From assembly GCF_002174125.1 (NCBI RefSeq), contig NZ_NEXX01000001.1, positions 620,001-684,000 on the forward strand: 64,000 nt of DNA, given 5' to 3'. Every line of letters begins with the position of its first letter. Position 1 is the first letter of the stretch. Below, in pieces: positions 35,361-44,407 of the stretch. The notes beneath the pieces are model-generated. The model made no database searches, was not told the DNA's origin, and saw nothing but the letters and a program-made list of their open reading frames with translations. This DNA is from Acinetobacter populi. Lineage in GTDB: Bacteria > Pseudomonadota > Gammaproteobacteria > Pseudomonadales > Moraxellaceae. The translations under genes were made by a program, and so were the position numbers.

Positions 35361-35609
35361 TTAATTGACAAAAGTCTTTTGCATGGTGCTAAGGAAGTCA
35401 TTATTTATCGGATACTTGGAGGCGTCCCCAATCACAGTATTGGTTTTACAATAGGGACAAATGGCAGTTTTACCATTATCTGCCCATTCTTTAATATGAT
35501 CGGGGCTAAAAATTTGTAGACATTTAAAGCAGCCACACGCGCGGCTTGCCAATAGTTCAATACGATGAAATGCAGAATGCTTGACAGCTTTTTTCGGGTT
35601 AAGAGACAT
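35361..35609 (-). CDS. Small zinc-ribbon protein
   Basis: 82 residues. Two Cys pairs, CGCFKC (with one extra Cys) and CPYC, separated by about 22 residues, form a probable zinc ribbon: ACGCFKCLQIFSPDHIKEWADNGKTAICPYCKTNTVIGD. A basic N-terminus (MSLNPKKAVKHSAFH) may contact nucleic acid or protein. I recall similar small cytoplasmic proteins in many proteobacteria without a known function. GAGG lies 10 nt before the ATG. A Pho-type promoter candidate on the opposite strand points at its 3' end. Confidence 0.78.
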   Translation of the reverse strand: MSLNPKKAVKHSAFHRIELLASRACGCFKCLQIFSPDHIKEWADNGKTAICPYCKTNTVIGDASKYPINNDFLSTMQKTFVN

Positions 35610-35883
35610 GGTTGCATTACCTCTTTTAGCAGTAGTCCAAATTCATTAAATATACCGCTCAAACAACTTCCTGTTGTCTTTATTTCCATAGGCGGTATTC
35701 TCTAGACTAGCTAAAACATAGACGCTGTAAAGTCAGTTCAGGACTCGCTATGTTTCAAAACATTTCGCCCCATTTTTCTATAATAAAAATCATGACATTA
35801 ACATTGTTATTCTTTGTAATTTCTTTACTTCTACCCACAAAACAGTTTTACTATTTGCTGTTTTTATTACAGTGGGAAAACAC

Positions 35884-36516
35884 ATGACAAATTCGGTATC
35901 TTCTCCATCGTCTTGGCTTGGCTCAGAATTGGTTCTAGCAAGCAATAACAAAGGCAAAATCGCTGAATTTGAACTCCTGTTTTCTGAGCTCAATTTAGAC
36001 ACCAAAGTCATTGCTCAAGGCCAGCTTAATATTGAAGATGCCATTGAAGATGGGCTGAGTTTTGTTGAAAATGCCATTATCAAGGCTCGCCATGCCGCAC
36101 GTTTATCAGGTAAACCTGCGATTGCAGATGATTCCGGCCTTGTCGTTCCAATTTTAAATGGTGCGCCGGGGATTTATTCTGCCCGTTTTGCCGGAGAACA
36201 TGGCAATGATGAGGCTAATAATGAAAAATTACTGCAAGAATTACGTCCTTTTCGTCAAGAGGGAAAAGTGATTGAAGGCATGTTTGTATGTGTACTGGCC
36301 TTAGTACGTCATGCAGATGATCCTTTACCGATCATTGCACAAGGCATCTGGCAGGGTGAAATTCTGGAACAGGCTCGTGGTGAACATGGTTTTGGCTATG
36401 ATCCATTGTTCTGGTTACCCGAACTTAATTGCTCTAGTGCAGAAATGCCAAAAGCAGAAAAAAATAAAATCAGCCATCGTGGTCAAGCCATTCAAAAATT
36501 AAAAAGCTACTTATAA
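35884..36516 (+). CDS. rdgB: dITP/XTP pyrophosphatase
   Basis: 210 residues from MTNSVSSPSS; a GTG 12 nt upstream is part of the likely Shine-Dalgarno (GGGA). It removes non-canonical purine nucleoside triphosphates. Signature residues: LVLASNNKGKIAEFELLF, SFVENAIIKARHAA, AIADDSGLVVPILNGAPGIYSARFAG (catalytic Asp), GFGYDPLFWLPE and EKNKISHRGQAI. Full length and standard. A strong terminator follows. Confidence 0.95.
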   Translation: MTNSVSSPSSWLGSELVLASNNKGKIAEFELLFSELNLDTKVIAQGQLNIEDAIEDGLSFVENAIIKARHAARLSGKPAIADDSGLVVPILNGAPGIYSARFAGEHGNDEANNEKLLQELRPFRQEGKVIEGMFVCVLALVRHADDPLPIIAQGIWQGEILEQARGEHGFGYDPLFWLPELNCSSAEMPKAEKNKISHRGQAIQKLKSYL

Positions 36517-36526
36517 TTTTGGATTT

Positions 36527-36553
36527 CAGAGCAGTTTTCACTGCTCTGTTTTT
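36527..36553 (+). terminator. Intrinsic terminator after rdgB
   Basis: CAGAGCAG pairs with CTGCTCTG around TTTTCA, followed by TTTTT. Confidence 0.88.
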
Positions 36554-36568
36554 GAAACTATAGTTGTT

Positions 36569-37441
36569 TTAAGGATTGAAGATAAAATGTACCGCCAGAT
36601 AAAACCCTAATAATAAAATACAACTGATCATGGTACCCGAAGCAATATATTGCGCTGATTTTCCCGTACCAGAATAAAAAGTTTCTAGTGAAACGATATT
36701 AGCCGCAGGGGGCAGGAAAAACAGTAATAGCATCATGCCGATCTGTTGCTGCATTTTCGGCAAAAATAACCATATCAACGCACAAAGCACACTACCTAGC
36801 GCAATACGAAATACTGATAACTGTAGACTTTGCAGTAGATCAGACCATTGTAATTTCACATGACGTAACCACATGCCTAGGACAAACATGCCACTAAAGG
36901 TCATCAGCCATTTGGTCAGTTCATAGATCCCGTCAATCAATACATGTGTGGTAAGGTGATGTGCACCCAGCAGACGTAGGACTGCGGCAATGATTAATGC
37001 CATGACAGGCGGTGACAAAAACACCCGTTTGAGAAAAAATTGCCAGGAATTCAGTTTTGGACTAAGTGCTGCAACAGCAATGACATTACCAAATAAAGAG
37101 CCGCCAATGTATAAAGCGACCATACTGGCACTGACACTTTCACCAAAAATTGCCAACGCAACAGGAAAGCCCAGCCATGCCAGATTGGGATATGACACAC
37201 ATAATGCCTGAATTTTATTTTGACTAAATAAGCGATACACCACATACAGCATGATTGAGCTAAACAGGCTAAATAACATCAAGTAGATACTGCCCGCCTG
37301 ATAAAACACCATGTTGTAAATAATCACAATCGGAATGAAAAGCTGGGACAATAATCGTGCAAAGATTTGTTTTAATTGTGGTGACTGATCTGCACATGCC
37401 AACCCGACCATAAAAGAGACTGTGGGTAGCATCAAACTCAT
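36569..37441 (-). CDS. AEC-family (auxin-efflux-carrier-like) transporter
   Basis: 290 residues from ATG at MSLMLP; a TTG two codons earlier is rejected and AGG lies 7 nt before the ATG. Ten hydrophobic segments in two halves of five. PNLAWLGFPVALAIFGE and LPPAANIVSLETFYSGTG are the paired conserved segments of the family around the broken helices. Bacterial members export or exchange malate, malonate or other organic anions; substrate unknown here. Stands alone between rdgB and tatA. Confidence 0.85.
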   Translation of the reverse strand: MSLMLPTVSFMVGLACADQSPQLKQIFARLLSQLFIPIVIIYNMVFYQAGSIYLMLFSLFSSIMLYVVYRLFSQNKIQALCVSYPNLAWLGFPVALAIFGESVSASMVALYIGGSLFGNVIAVAALSPKLNSWQFFLKRVFLSPPVMALIIAAVLRLLGAHHLTTHVLIDGIYELTKWLMTFSGMFVLGMWLRHVKLQWSDLLQSLQLSVFRIALGSVLCALIWLFLPKMQQQIGMMLLLFFLPPAANIVSLETFYSGTGKSAQYIASGTMISCILLLGFYLAVHFIFNP

Positions 37442-37603
37442 GTTCAAACCTGACTGTCATCTAAAATGGAGCGTAGCATTGTAGCGAAAATCCTGTCTTT
37501 GCCCAAGTCTTGTCTTTAAATTGCAATATTTATGTCACGCTTTTGTCATTTTAACTTGTTGCAATACCCTGTATCTATTTTGATGTATTTTGGGAATCGT
37601 ATT

Positions 37604-37822
37604 ATGGCTGGTTTATCAATTTGGCACGTCCTCATTTTTGCAATCGTTGTACTCTTATTATTTGGTACCTCTAAACTTAAAAATTTGGGTAAAGATGTTG
37701 GTGGTGCAATTAAAGACTTTAAAAAGACTGTACGTGAAGATGAAGTAGATCCAAAACTGATCGAACATGCAAACACGTCTGAAACTACTGGTACCGAAAG
37801 CAAAAGCCAGTTAAAAGGCTAA
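37604..37822 (+). CDS. tatA: Sec-independent protein translocase subunit TatA
   Basis: 72 residues from [11 protein letters not shown]; the 24-residue longer reading is rejected. One N-terminal membrane helix ([16 protein letters not shown]), the [14 protein letters not shown] hinge, an amphipathic helix ([11 protein letters not shown]) and an acidic tail. It forms the size-variable pore of the twin-arginine pathway. First gene of tatABC; the phosphatase at 39228 is an evident client. Confidence 0.95.
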   Translation: MAGLSIWHVLIFAIVVLLLFGTSKLKNLGKDVGGAIKDFKKTVREDEVDPKLIEHANTSETTGTESKSQLKG

Positions 37823-37856
37823 ACTGATTTTAATCCATGTTGCTTGAGGATATGTC

Positions 37857-38288
37857 ATGTTAAATCTTGGTATGAGTGAGATTTTAATTTTTTCGATTAT
37901 CGCACTCATCGTCCTCGGACCGGAAAAATTACCTATTGCACTTAAAACAGTTGCAAAATGGTATGTTCGTATCAAAAAATTTGTTACCAATGTTCAGCAG
38001 GATATCGAAAAAGAATTCAAAATTTCCGAATTACGCGAACAAATGCAGGATGAAATCAAGCGTATTGAAGCACTGGAACAACAGATGCAGGAAAAATTTG
38101 CAGCAATGGAACGCCAGCAAAATGAGTTTCTGCAACAGCAATTAAAACAAAAAGCTATTCGCTATGATTATCTGGAAGGATTCTACCAAGTACCGTTTCA
38201 GGCAAGTTTCGATGCGCGAGTTCTCTCACAATCAGCTCAGCCGATAGCAATCAATCCTGTTCACACTACATTAAAAGTTGCCGTATGA
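37857..38288 (+). CDS. tatB: Sec-independent protein translocase subunit TatB
   Basis: 143 residues. N-terminal helix MLNLGMSEILIFSIIALIVLGPEKLP (conserved Glu8 and GPEKLP), then a long amphipathic helix rich in Glu, Gln and Lys (ELREQMQDEIKRIEALEQQMQEKFAAMERQQ) that may form a coiled coil. With TatC it makes the signal-peptide receptor. GAGG precedes the ATG; the stop overlaps tatC as ATGA. Confidence 0.94.
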   Translation: MLNLGMSEILIFSIIALIVLGPEKLPIALKTVAKWYVRIKKFVTNVQQDIEKEFKISELREQMQDEIKRIEALEQQMQEKFAAMERQQNEFLQQQLKQKAIRYDYLEGFYQVPFQASFDARVLSQSAQPIAINPVHTTLKVAV

Positions 38289-39043
38289 ACCAATTACCGA
38301 TCACCACGTCACAACAATCTCAGGAAGAATTGGATCAAATGCCGCTAACAACGCATTTGATCACTTTACGTCAACATCTGGTTAAGATTGTTGGCGTATT
38401 ACTGGTGCTGTTTTTTATTTTATTACCCTTTCGAAATCATACGTACCAGCTACTTTCCGAACCTTTACGGGCCCAGCTTCCTGCCACATCGACCATGATT
38501 GCGACTGATGTTACAGCAACATTTATGGCACCATTTAAACTGAATCTATTTGCAGCATTATTTATTGCAATGCCATTCATTATTTATCAAATCTGGTTAT
38601 TTATTAAGCCTGCGCTCTATTTGAAAGAAAAAAAACTGGCCTTTCCATTATTATTTGGCAGTATTATTTTATTTTATCTGGGTGTAGCATTTGCATATTT
38701 TATTACCCTGCCAGCAGTTTTACATTTTTTTATTAGTGTATCCCCTGAAACAGTTGCACCAATGACTGATGTAAATAGTTATCTTAGTTTTTGTATGAAG
38801 CTATTTCTGGTATTTGGTTTAACATTTGAAATCCCTATTGTTACCCTAGTTTTAATCTTAGCCGGACTCATCAGTACACAAAGCCTGGCAGAAAAAAGAC
38901 GCTTTATTATTGTGGGCTGCTTCTTTGTTGCCATGTTTGTTACACCACCTGATGCCCTGTCTATGGTTATGCTGGCAATCCCCATGTGGTTATTATTCGA
39001 ATTGGGATTATTTCTAGGGAAATTAATCGAAAAAAGAAGTTAA
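38285..39043 (+). CDS. tatC: Sec-independent protein translocase subunit TatC
   Basis: 252 residues with six membrane helices. Family motifs: MPLTTHLITLRQHLVKIVGVLL (N-terminal signal-binding region, with LITLRQ in place of the usual HL.ELR), FKLNLFAALFIAMPFIIYQIWLFIKPALYLKEKK (F..KP.L...E) and GLTFEIPIV (conserved Glu in helix 4-5). It binds the twin-arginine motif together with TatB. Ends before a strong terminator, closing the tatABC operon. Confidence 0.96.
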   Translation: MNQLPITTSQQSQEELDQMPLTTHLITLRQHLVKIVGVLLVLFFILLPFRNHTYQLLSEPLRAQLPATSTMIATDVTATFMAPFKLNLFAALFIAMPFIIYQIWLFIKPALYLKEKKLAFPLLFGSIILFYLGVAFAYFITLPAVLHFFISVSPETVAPMTDVNSYLSFCMKLFLVFGLTFEIPIVTLVLILAGLISTQSLAEKRRFIIVGCFFVAMFVTPPDALSMVMLAIPMWLLFELGLFLGKLIEKRS

Positions 39044-39077
39044 TATCATTATTATCAAATCTATATTATATTCATTT

Positions 39078-39114
39078 AACGCCTATTATTTACGCAAAAT
39101 AATAGGCGTTTTTA
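39078..39114 (+). terminator. Intrinsic terminator after tatABC
   Basis: AACGCCTATTATTT pairs with AAATAATAGGCGTT around a 4-5 nt loop, then TTTTA. Confidence 0.9.
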
Positions 39115-39130
39115 TATTCATAAAATCCCG

Positions 39131-39165
39131 ATGTAATCAAACTGATATAAAACCGAAAGAATAAT
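39131..39165 (+). promoter_or_regulatory. Candidate Pho box and promoter of phoX
   Basis: ATGTAAT-CAAA-CTGATAT (39131-39148) matches 10 of 14 positions of the PhoB box with correct 4-nt spacing, and AATAAT (39160-39165) sits 11 nt later as -10. Weak by sequence, but the layout equals the psiE site and the gene is a phosphatase. Confidence 0.45.
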
Positions 39166-39227
39166 GTCACATATTATACCTACACTCTGACCAGGTTTTA
39201 TTTTTAATCGATGCTAAAGGAAAAACA

Positions 39228-41252
39228 ATGACTGAACAGGCTAATCCCCCATCACGTCGCGATATTTTAAAATGGTTTGCTGGGGTACCATTTTTACCAC
39301 TTGGGGCAATGGCAACTGCATCTGTATTAAGTGGTTGTAATGATGACGACAATGACAGCGATACTCCTGCTAAAGTTGTCAACTTTAAAAGTGCAACGTT
39401 TACTGCAATGGATGCGCCTACACTAGCAGATGCCGCAGCGATGGCCACAACGACTGTTGCCTCCAAACTTTCTGTAAACTGGGACGATGGTTCAAAAACT
39501 GACTATCAACTAGGCTATAAAGAATTCTTTAAAACTGGTGTAGAAGTAGACAATCTGCTGGGCGGAAAAATTATCGCTGGTAGCTATTACGATATTTATA
39601 ATTATCCAATCTACGATACTTCCGTAAGCGGTAAAAAACGTCAGTTTTTCTCTGACTGTCCAGATGGTTCATCACTGGTAAAAATTGAGGGTGCAAGTGT
39701 TTCAGGTGTGACCAATCCTGTATTCCATGTGGTGCAATTTGAATATACAACTAGTGATCTGGCTGGAAACAGCATGTATGGTAAACTACCTTCACCAATT
39801 GCCATCTTAACACTGGATCAAGATCAAAAAACTGGACATCTGGAACTTAAAAAATATTTTAATGTTGATATGTCTAAAGTCCATGGTTTATGGATTACTT
39901 GTGGTGCAAGCCTTTCACCATGGGATACGCATCTTTCCAGTGAAGAATATGAACCAGATGCATTCGATCAAATCGGTACAGGTCTATCAACACTAAAAGC
40001 CTATAGTAAAAACCTTTATGGCGATGAAAATACAGCCAATGTATATAACTATGGTCATCTACCTGAGATCGTTATTAATGCAGATGGCACAGGCACAGCG
40101 AAAAAACACTACTGTCTGGGGCGTATTTCTCACGAATTGATTCAAGTTATGCCGGACAATCGTACTGCAATCATGGGCGATGACTATACCAACGGTGCTT
40201 TCTTTATGTTTGTTGCAGATAAGGAAAAAGACCTGTCTGCGGGAACATTGTATGTTGCAAAATATACCAGTGTATTAACAGAAACCTCTACTGCTGGCAT
40301 TCAATGGATTAAGTTAGGTTATTCCGATAGTAAAACCATTGAGGATCTGGTGAATGTTCGTGGCATTACCAAAGATAATATCTTCGAAAGCTATCTAGAT
40401 AACGATGCTAACAAACCTCAAGACCTCACTGGTTTTACTCAGGTTGTACTTGCAGCTAAAAAACTGTGGATCAAACTGAAAGAAGCAAACAATGGCTTTA
40501 GCAAACAAGAGATTGAACTTGCAGCAGCTTTCCTTGAAACACACCGCTACGCAGCACTTAAAGGCGGTAGTATGGCATTTACAAAAATGGAAGGTACAAC
40601 CGTTAATGCGACAGACCGCGTAGGTTATTCTGCATTAGCAAATATTCAGGATTCCATGATTAAAGACAATGCCGCTTGGGTTTCTGAATATAATGTATCT
40701 TTTGCTAAAAAAGTATCAGCAGGTGGTGTATTAGCACATGATTTATTAAAAGAATCTGATGCCAAGCTAAAAGATGATCAAGGTTATGAAATTAATAGCC
40801 AATGGACACCATACCAAAGCCACATGTTGTTAATGGGTGAAGATATTGCTGCGGATAGTCTGGGTAATACTGCCAATCCAAACAAAATTGCCAGCCCAGA
40901 CAATTTAAAATACTCTGAAACCTTAAGAACTTTATTTATTGGTGAAGACAGTGGTAACCATGTCAATAACTTCTTATGGGCTTATAACATCGATAGTAAA
41001 GAACTGATTCGACTGTTGTCTACACCTGCTGGTGCTGAGTCAACAGGTCTTCATGCGGTAGATTCAATCAATGGTTGGACCTATATTATGAGTAACTTCC
41101 AGCATCCTGGCGATTGGGGCGGTATACATAATGTTGTAAAAGGTACACTTGATCCTTTGATCAATGCGAACTACAACGATGGTTATGCAGCTTCTGTTGG
41201 CTATATTACTGCTGATAGCATTGAAATTTCTCTGGAAGAGAAAAAAGCATAA
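39228..41252 (+). CDS. phoX: PhoX-family alkaline phosphatase, Tat-exported lipoprotein
   Basis: 674 residues. Twin-arginine motif SRRDILK at 9-15 followed by a hydrophobic stretch and the lipobox LSGC (Cys37), so it is predicted to be exported folded by TatABC and lipidated by Lgt. The remainder is the DUF839/PhoX beta-propeller (LPSPIAILTLDQDQKTGHLELKKYFNVDM, LWITCGASLSPWDTHLSSEEY, MGDDYTNGAFFMFVADKE, HAVDSINGWTYIMSNFQHPGDWGG). PhoX enzymes use Ca and Fe and remove phosphate from monoesters. AAGGA before the ATG. It directly follows tatABC and has a Pho-like promoter. Confidence 0.88.
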   Translation: MTEQANPPSRRDILKWFAGVPFLPLGAMATASVLSGCNDDDNDSDTPAKVVNFKSATFTAMDAPTLADAAAMATTTVASKLSVNWDDGSKTDYQLGYKEFFKTGVEVDNLLGGKIIAGSYYDIYNYPIYDTSVSGKKRQFFSDCPDGSSLVKIEGASVSGVTNPVFHVVQFEYTTSDLAGNSMYGKLPSPIAILTLDQDQKTGHLELKKYFNVDMSKVHGLWITCGASLSPWDTHLSSEEYEPDAFDQIGTGLSTLKAYSKNLYGDENTANVYNYGHLPEIVINADGTGTAKKHYCLGRISHELIQVMPDNRTAIMGDDYTNGAFFMFVADKEKDLSAGTLYVAKYTSVLTETSTAGIQWIKLGYSDSKTIEDLVNVRGITKDNIFESYLDNDANKPQDLTGFTQVVLAAKKLWIKLKEANNGFSKQEIELAAAFLETHRYAALKGGSMAFTKMEGTTVNATDRVGYSALANIQDSMIKDNAAWVSEYNVSFAKKVSAGGVLAHDLLKESDAKLKDDQGYEINSQWTPYQSHMLLMGEDIAADSLGNTANPNKIASPDNLKYSETLRTLFIGEDSGNHVNNFLWAYNIDSKELIRLLSTPAGAESTGLHAVDSINGWTYIMSNFQHPGDWGGIHNVVKGTLDPLINANYNDGYAASVGYITADSIEISLEEKKA

Positions 41253-41273
41253 ACACCGATTCTCTTTCATTCG

Positions 41274-41303
41274 ACAGCCAGTGTAAATCACTGGCTGTTT
41301 TTA
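41274..41303 (+). terminator. Intrinsic terminator after phoX
   Basis: ACAGCCAGTG pairs with CACTGGCTGT around TAAAT, followed by TTTT. The 3' end overlaps the stop of the convergent NRDE gene. Confidence 0.88.
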
Positions 41304-42074
41304 TTTGATATGTATCTGCCGAATTTCTCCGGCATGTTGTCCCTGTTGCGTTTTTTCCCACCAGTTGATTTGTTCATCTTTTATGGATAAAACATTGGAA
41401 CACCGTGTTCCATAGACTTCACTTTGAATAAAGGTCGAAGATAATAATAACTCCATTTCCTCACCAATCCCAGTATGGGGTAATAACGACACTGTAACTT
41501 TACGTTGATCCTGCAAAATATCCCAAGCTGTATCTAATTGTTCTGCCAGCGTCACTTGTGGCAACTGCATCAACGGCAATAATTCCTGTGTAAAGCGTTT
41601 ACGTAAATGTGCGGTTTTTTGCCAGTGTTCACTCATCAATCCATTAGACAACACATACACACCTTTAGGCAGAATCTGCGGTGCTTCGCCGCGATTACTC
41701 ATATAAACAGCTTGCTGCCGATCTCCGACAATTAGATTAAAACCAGCATAATCCTGTTGTCGGGATTCAAGTTGCTTTGCAAAACGAATGGGTGGTAAAT
41801 CAGAACATAAAAAATCCTTGACCAAATCACCGCGTGAGGTTGGATATTGTGTTGTTTGTCCACCCTCGCGAAAATTCGTCACGATTGCCCAACGTCCCTG
41901 CTCGGCTATGCCCTGCCATGTCCCACCTTGTTGTAAATCTTGCCCGGCAAAGATCGGACTATGCGGCCAATGTGCCAAAGGTTGGGCAGCACGATGATAA
42001 AACTCGTCACGATTGGAAATCAAAAACAACGGTATATCTTCCAACACTTGCCAAGCCAACGCTAAAATACACAT
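41301..42074 (-). CDS. NRDE/TANGO2-family protein
   Basis: 257 residues. The N-terminal Cys2 (MCILALAW) and the SNRDEFYHRAAQPLAHW motif that names the family are intact, then GGTWQGIAEQGRWAIVTNFREG and YVLSNGLMSEHWQKT. An Ntn-hydrolase-like fold with Cys2 as possible nucleophile. The animal homologue TANGO2 has been linked to heme mobilisation and lipid metabolism; bacterial function is unsettled. Divergent from lgt. Confidence 0.9.
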   Translation of the reverse strand: MCILALAWQVLEDIPLFLISNRDEFYHRAAQPLAHWPHSPIFAGQDLQQGGTWQGIAEQGRWAIVTNFREGGQTTQYPTSRGDLVKDFLCSDLPPIRFAKQLESRQQDYAGFNLIVGDRQQAVYMSNRGEAPQILPKGVYVLSNGLMSEHWQKTAHLRKRFTQELLPLMQLPQVTLAEQLDTAWDILQDQRKVTVSLLPHTGIGEEMELLLSSTFIQSEVYGTRCSNVLSIKDEQINWWEKTQQGQHAGEIRQIHIK

Positions 42075-42196
42075 TTAATCAACTCTTCCCTTGTGACTTC
42101 TTGAAAATTCAATGCACCCTATACATTGAATGTACAACATTTTTCAAATTATCCGCTACAATCAAGCACAAAATAAAACTGAATGAAGGAAAATCA

Positions 42197-43006
42197 ATGC
42201 TGACCTATCCAAACATTGATCCTGTTGCCTTATCACTTGGACCAGTCAAAGTCCACTGGTATGGCATTATGTACCTATTGGCCTTTCTATGTGCCTGGGG
42301 ACTGGCAACCTACCGCGCCAAACAACGCGATGGCTGGAACGCAGAAATGATCTCCGATCTGGTCTTTTATGGCGCGCTGGGTGTCGTGCTCGGTGGCCGA
42401 ATCGGCTATGTTGTATTTTATGAATTTGATAAATTTCTGGATAATCCACTCTGGTTATTTCAAGTCTGGACAGGTGGCATGAGCTTTCATGGTGGCTTTA
42501 TCGGTGTCATGCTCGCCATGATCTTCTGGTGTCGCAAGTACCAGAAAAGCTGGTTTGAAACGCTGGATTTCATTGCACCCTGTGTACCAACCGGTTTGAT
42601 GTTCGGACGGATTGGTAATTTTATCGGTGGTGAACTCTATGGTCGTCAGGTAACAGATCCAAGCTATCCATTTGGCATGATTTTCCCAACCGATCCTTTA
42701 CAACTGGTACGTCACCCTTCCCAGATTTATCAAGCATTATGCGAAGGCTTATTGCTCTTTATCGTATTATGGTGGTTTAGTAGCAAGCCTCGTCCTCGTA
42801 TGGCGGTTTCTGCGGTGTTCTTAATCGGTTATGGCGTTGCTCGCTTTGTGATGGAATTTTTCCGTGAACCCGATGTGGATCAAGGCTTTATTCTGCTTGG
42901 ATGGGTCACCAAGGGGCAATTGCTCAGTTTCCCAATGATCATTGTTGGTCTATTGATGTTCTGGTATGCATATCAACGCAAACAATATGACTGGCATATA
43001 AAATAA
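42197..43006 (+). CDS. lgt: Prolipoprotein diacylglyceryl transferase
   Basis: 269 residues from MLTYPNIDPVALSLGP with AAGGA upstream; a 121-codon upstream extension of the frame lies inside the NRDE gene and is rejected. Seven membrane helices. HWYGIMYLLAF, GGRIGYVVFYE, FHGGFIGV, the signature GRIGNFIGGELYGR and RHPSQIYQALCEG carry the essential Arg, His and Glu residues. It transfers diacylglycerol from phosphatidylglycerol to the lipobox Cys, the step needed by the lipoproteins elsewhere in this window. Confidence 0.97.
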   Translation: MLTYPNIDPVALSLGPVKVHWYGIMYLLAFLCAWGLATYRAKQRDGWNAEMISDLVFYGALGVVLGGRIGYVVFYEFDKFLDNPLWLFQVWTGGMSFHGGFIGVMLAMIFWCRKYQKSWFETLDFIAPCVPTGLMFGRIGNFIGGELYGRQVTDPSYPFGMIFPTDPLQLVRHPSQIYQALCEGLLLFIVLWWFSSKPRPRMAVSAVFLIGYGVARFVMEFFREPDVDQGFILLGWVTKGQLLSFPMIIVGLLMFWYAYQRKQYDWHIK

Positions 43007-43027
43007 ACAAAACCATGGTCGTGATTG

Positions 43028-43075
43028 TCCCAAAATATTGATTATGTTTGTTATGATAGTCACAATATTTTGGGA
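43028..43075 (+). promoter_or_regulatory. 13-bp inverted repeat covering the Shine-Dalgarno of the next gene
   Basis: TCCCAAAATATTG (43028-43040) and CAATATTTTGGGA (43063-43075) pair perfectly with a 22-nt loop. The right arm includes TGGGA, the best ribosome-binding site for the ATG at 43087. It may terminate lgt weakly or block translation of the small membrane protein. Confidence 0.5.
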
Positions 43076-43086
43076 TTATTACGGTG

Positions 43087-43461
43087 ATGGACTTTAAATT
43101 ATTTAATCAAAAAACACTCTCGAATCATCAACGTCATTTCATCATTTTATGCAGTGTCATCATTCTGATTCTGACAGCCTTAATTGATCTATTAAATCTT
43201 AAATTTATTCTTTTTAGCTGTCTTATTGGAATTCTGATCGCCTTGTTTAAACAGCAATACAGTAAAGTAAAATCTGATAACACATATAAAAAAGGCCTTG
43301 AAATTATCTTATGCACGATACCATTTGTGCTTTTTCTGAATCTGATCTTCAACTTACCGAAGGATACGTTTTTAGTCACGCTACTCCAAGCAATTACTCT
43401 CGTGATTCTATCTCAATATTTTAGTGCCCGATATTTGTTTAAAACTGTAGAAATCAGTTAA
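43087..43461 (+). CDS. Small membrane protein, unknown
   Basis: 124 residues from ATG (a GTG one codon earlier is possible). Four hydrophobic segments: HFIILCSVIILILTALIDLL, FILFSCLIGILIALF, LEIILCTIPFVLFLNLIFNL and FLVTLLQAITLVILSQYF, joined by short basic loops. No family recognised. Lies between lgt and thyA, with the hairpin above at its start. Codon use is AT-rich. Confidence 0.65.
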   Translation: MDFKLFNQKTLSNHQRHFIILCSVIILILTALIDLLNLKFILFSCLIGILIALFKQQYSKVKSDNTYKKGLEIILCTIPFVLFLNLIFNLPKDTFLVTLLQAITLVILSQYFSARYLFKTVEIS

Positions 43462-43503
43462 GATAAGCCGCTATGTTTTGACCTTATGAAAATTGGATAA
43501 CGT

Positions 43504-44346
43504 ATGAAAGCCTATCTCAACCTACTCGACCATATTCTACAAACTGGCGGTGATAAAGGTGATCGTACAGGTACAGGCACTCGCTCGGTATTCGGTTATC
43601 AGATGCGTTTTGATTTATCCAAAGGTTTTCCTCTACTTACCACCAAAAAAGTCCATTTCCGTTCAATTGCAATTGAACTGCTATGGTTTTTAAAAGGTGA
43701 TACCAACGTCAAGTATTTACAGGATCATAAAGTCACCATCTGGGATGAATGGGCCACTGCCGAACAATGTGCCCGTTTTGGTCGTCCCGAAGGTGAACTT
43801 GGCCCAGTATATGGTCATCAATGGCGTAACTTTGGCGCAAGCCAGAATGCTGATGGCAGCTATAAAAATGATGGTTTTGATCAAATTTCATGGCTAATCA
43901 ATGAAATCAAAAACAATCCCAATTCTCGTCGATTGATCGTTTCCGGCTGGAATCCCAAAGAAGCTGGTCAGGTGGCCTTACCGCCTTGTCATACGCTATT
44001 TCAGTTTTTTGTTCAGGATGGCAAACTGTCCTGCCAATTATATCAACGTAGTGCCGATGTATTTTTAGGTGTTCCCTTTAATATTGCCAGTTATGCCCTA
44101 CTCACGCATATGATCGCACAAGTCTGTGACCTAGATGTGGGCGACTTTGTTTGGACTGGTGGAGATACGCATTTATATACCAATCACTTTGAACAGGCTA
44201 GATTACAGTTAAGCCGTGAACCATTGCCACTTTGCCAGCTTCAACTTAATCCTAAAATTAAAGATATATTTGATTTTAAATTTGAAGATATCGAAATTGT
44301 CGGTTATCAATCACATCCTGCAATTAAGGCACCTGTTGCAGTTTAA
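43504..44346 (+). CDS. thyA: Thymidylate synthase
   Basis: 280 residues. Converts dUMP to dTMP with methylene-tetrahydrofolate, yielding dihydrofolate. Motifs: [17 protein letters not shown] (phosphate site Arg), [11 protein letters not shown] with the nucleophilic Cys, [23 protein letters not shown] and [12 protein letters not shown]. Followed 61 bp later by folA, which recycles the dihydrofolate it makes. Confidence 0.98.
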   Translation: MKAYLNLLDHILQTGGDKGDRTGTGTRSVFGYQMRFDLSKGFPLLTTKKVHFRSIAIELLWFLKGDTNVKYLQDHKVTIWDEWATAEQCARFGRPEGELGPVYGHQWRNFGASQNADGSYKNDGFDQISWLINEIKNNPNSRRLIVSGWNPKEAGQVALPPCHTLFQFFVQDGKLSCQLYQRSADVFLGVPFNIASYALLTHMIAQVCDLDVGDFVWTGGDTHLYTNHFEQARLQLSREPLPLCQLQLNPKIKDIFDFKFEDIEIVGYQSHPAIKAPVAV

Positions 44347-44407
44347 GGTTTTATCGCATATATATTTAAAACGCATCTCCAATACGGAGCGCATCAGGGA
44401 GAAGAAA

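Noticed and set aside
41834..42196. 121-codon N-terminal extension of lgt
   Set aside because: It lies within the NRDE gene on the other strand; AAGGA and the canonical Lgt N-terminus place the start at 42197.
44216..44407. 64-codon extension of folA into thyA
   Set aside because: It overlaps a well-conserved thyA end and lacks folA similarity; AGGGAG supports the ATG at 44408.
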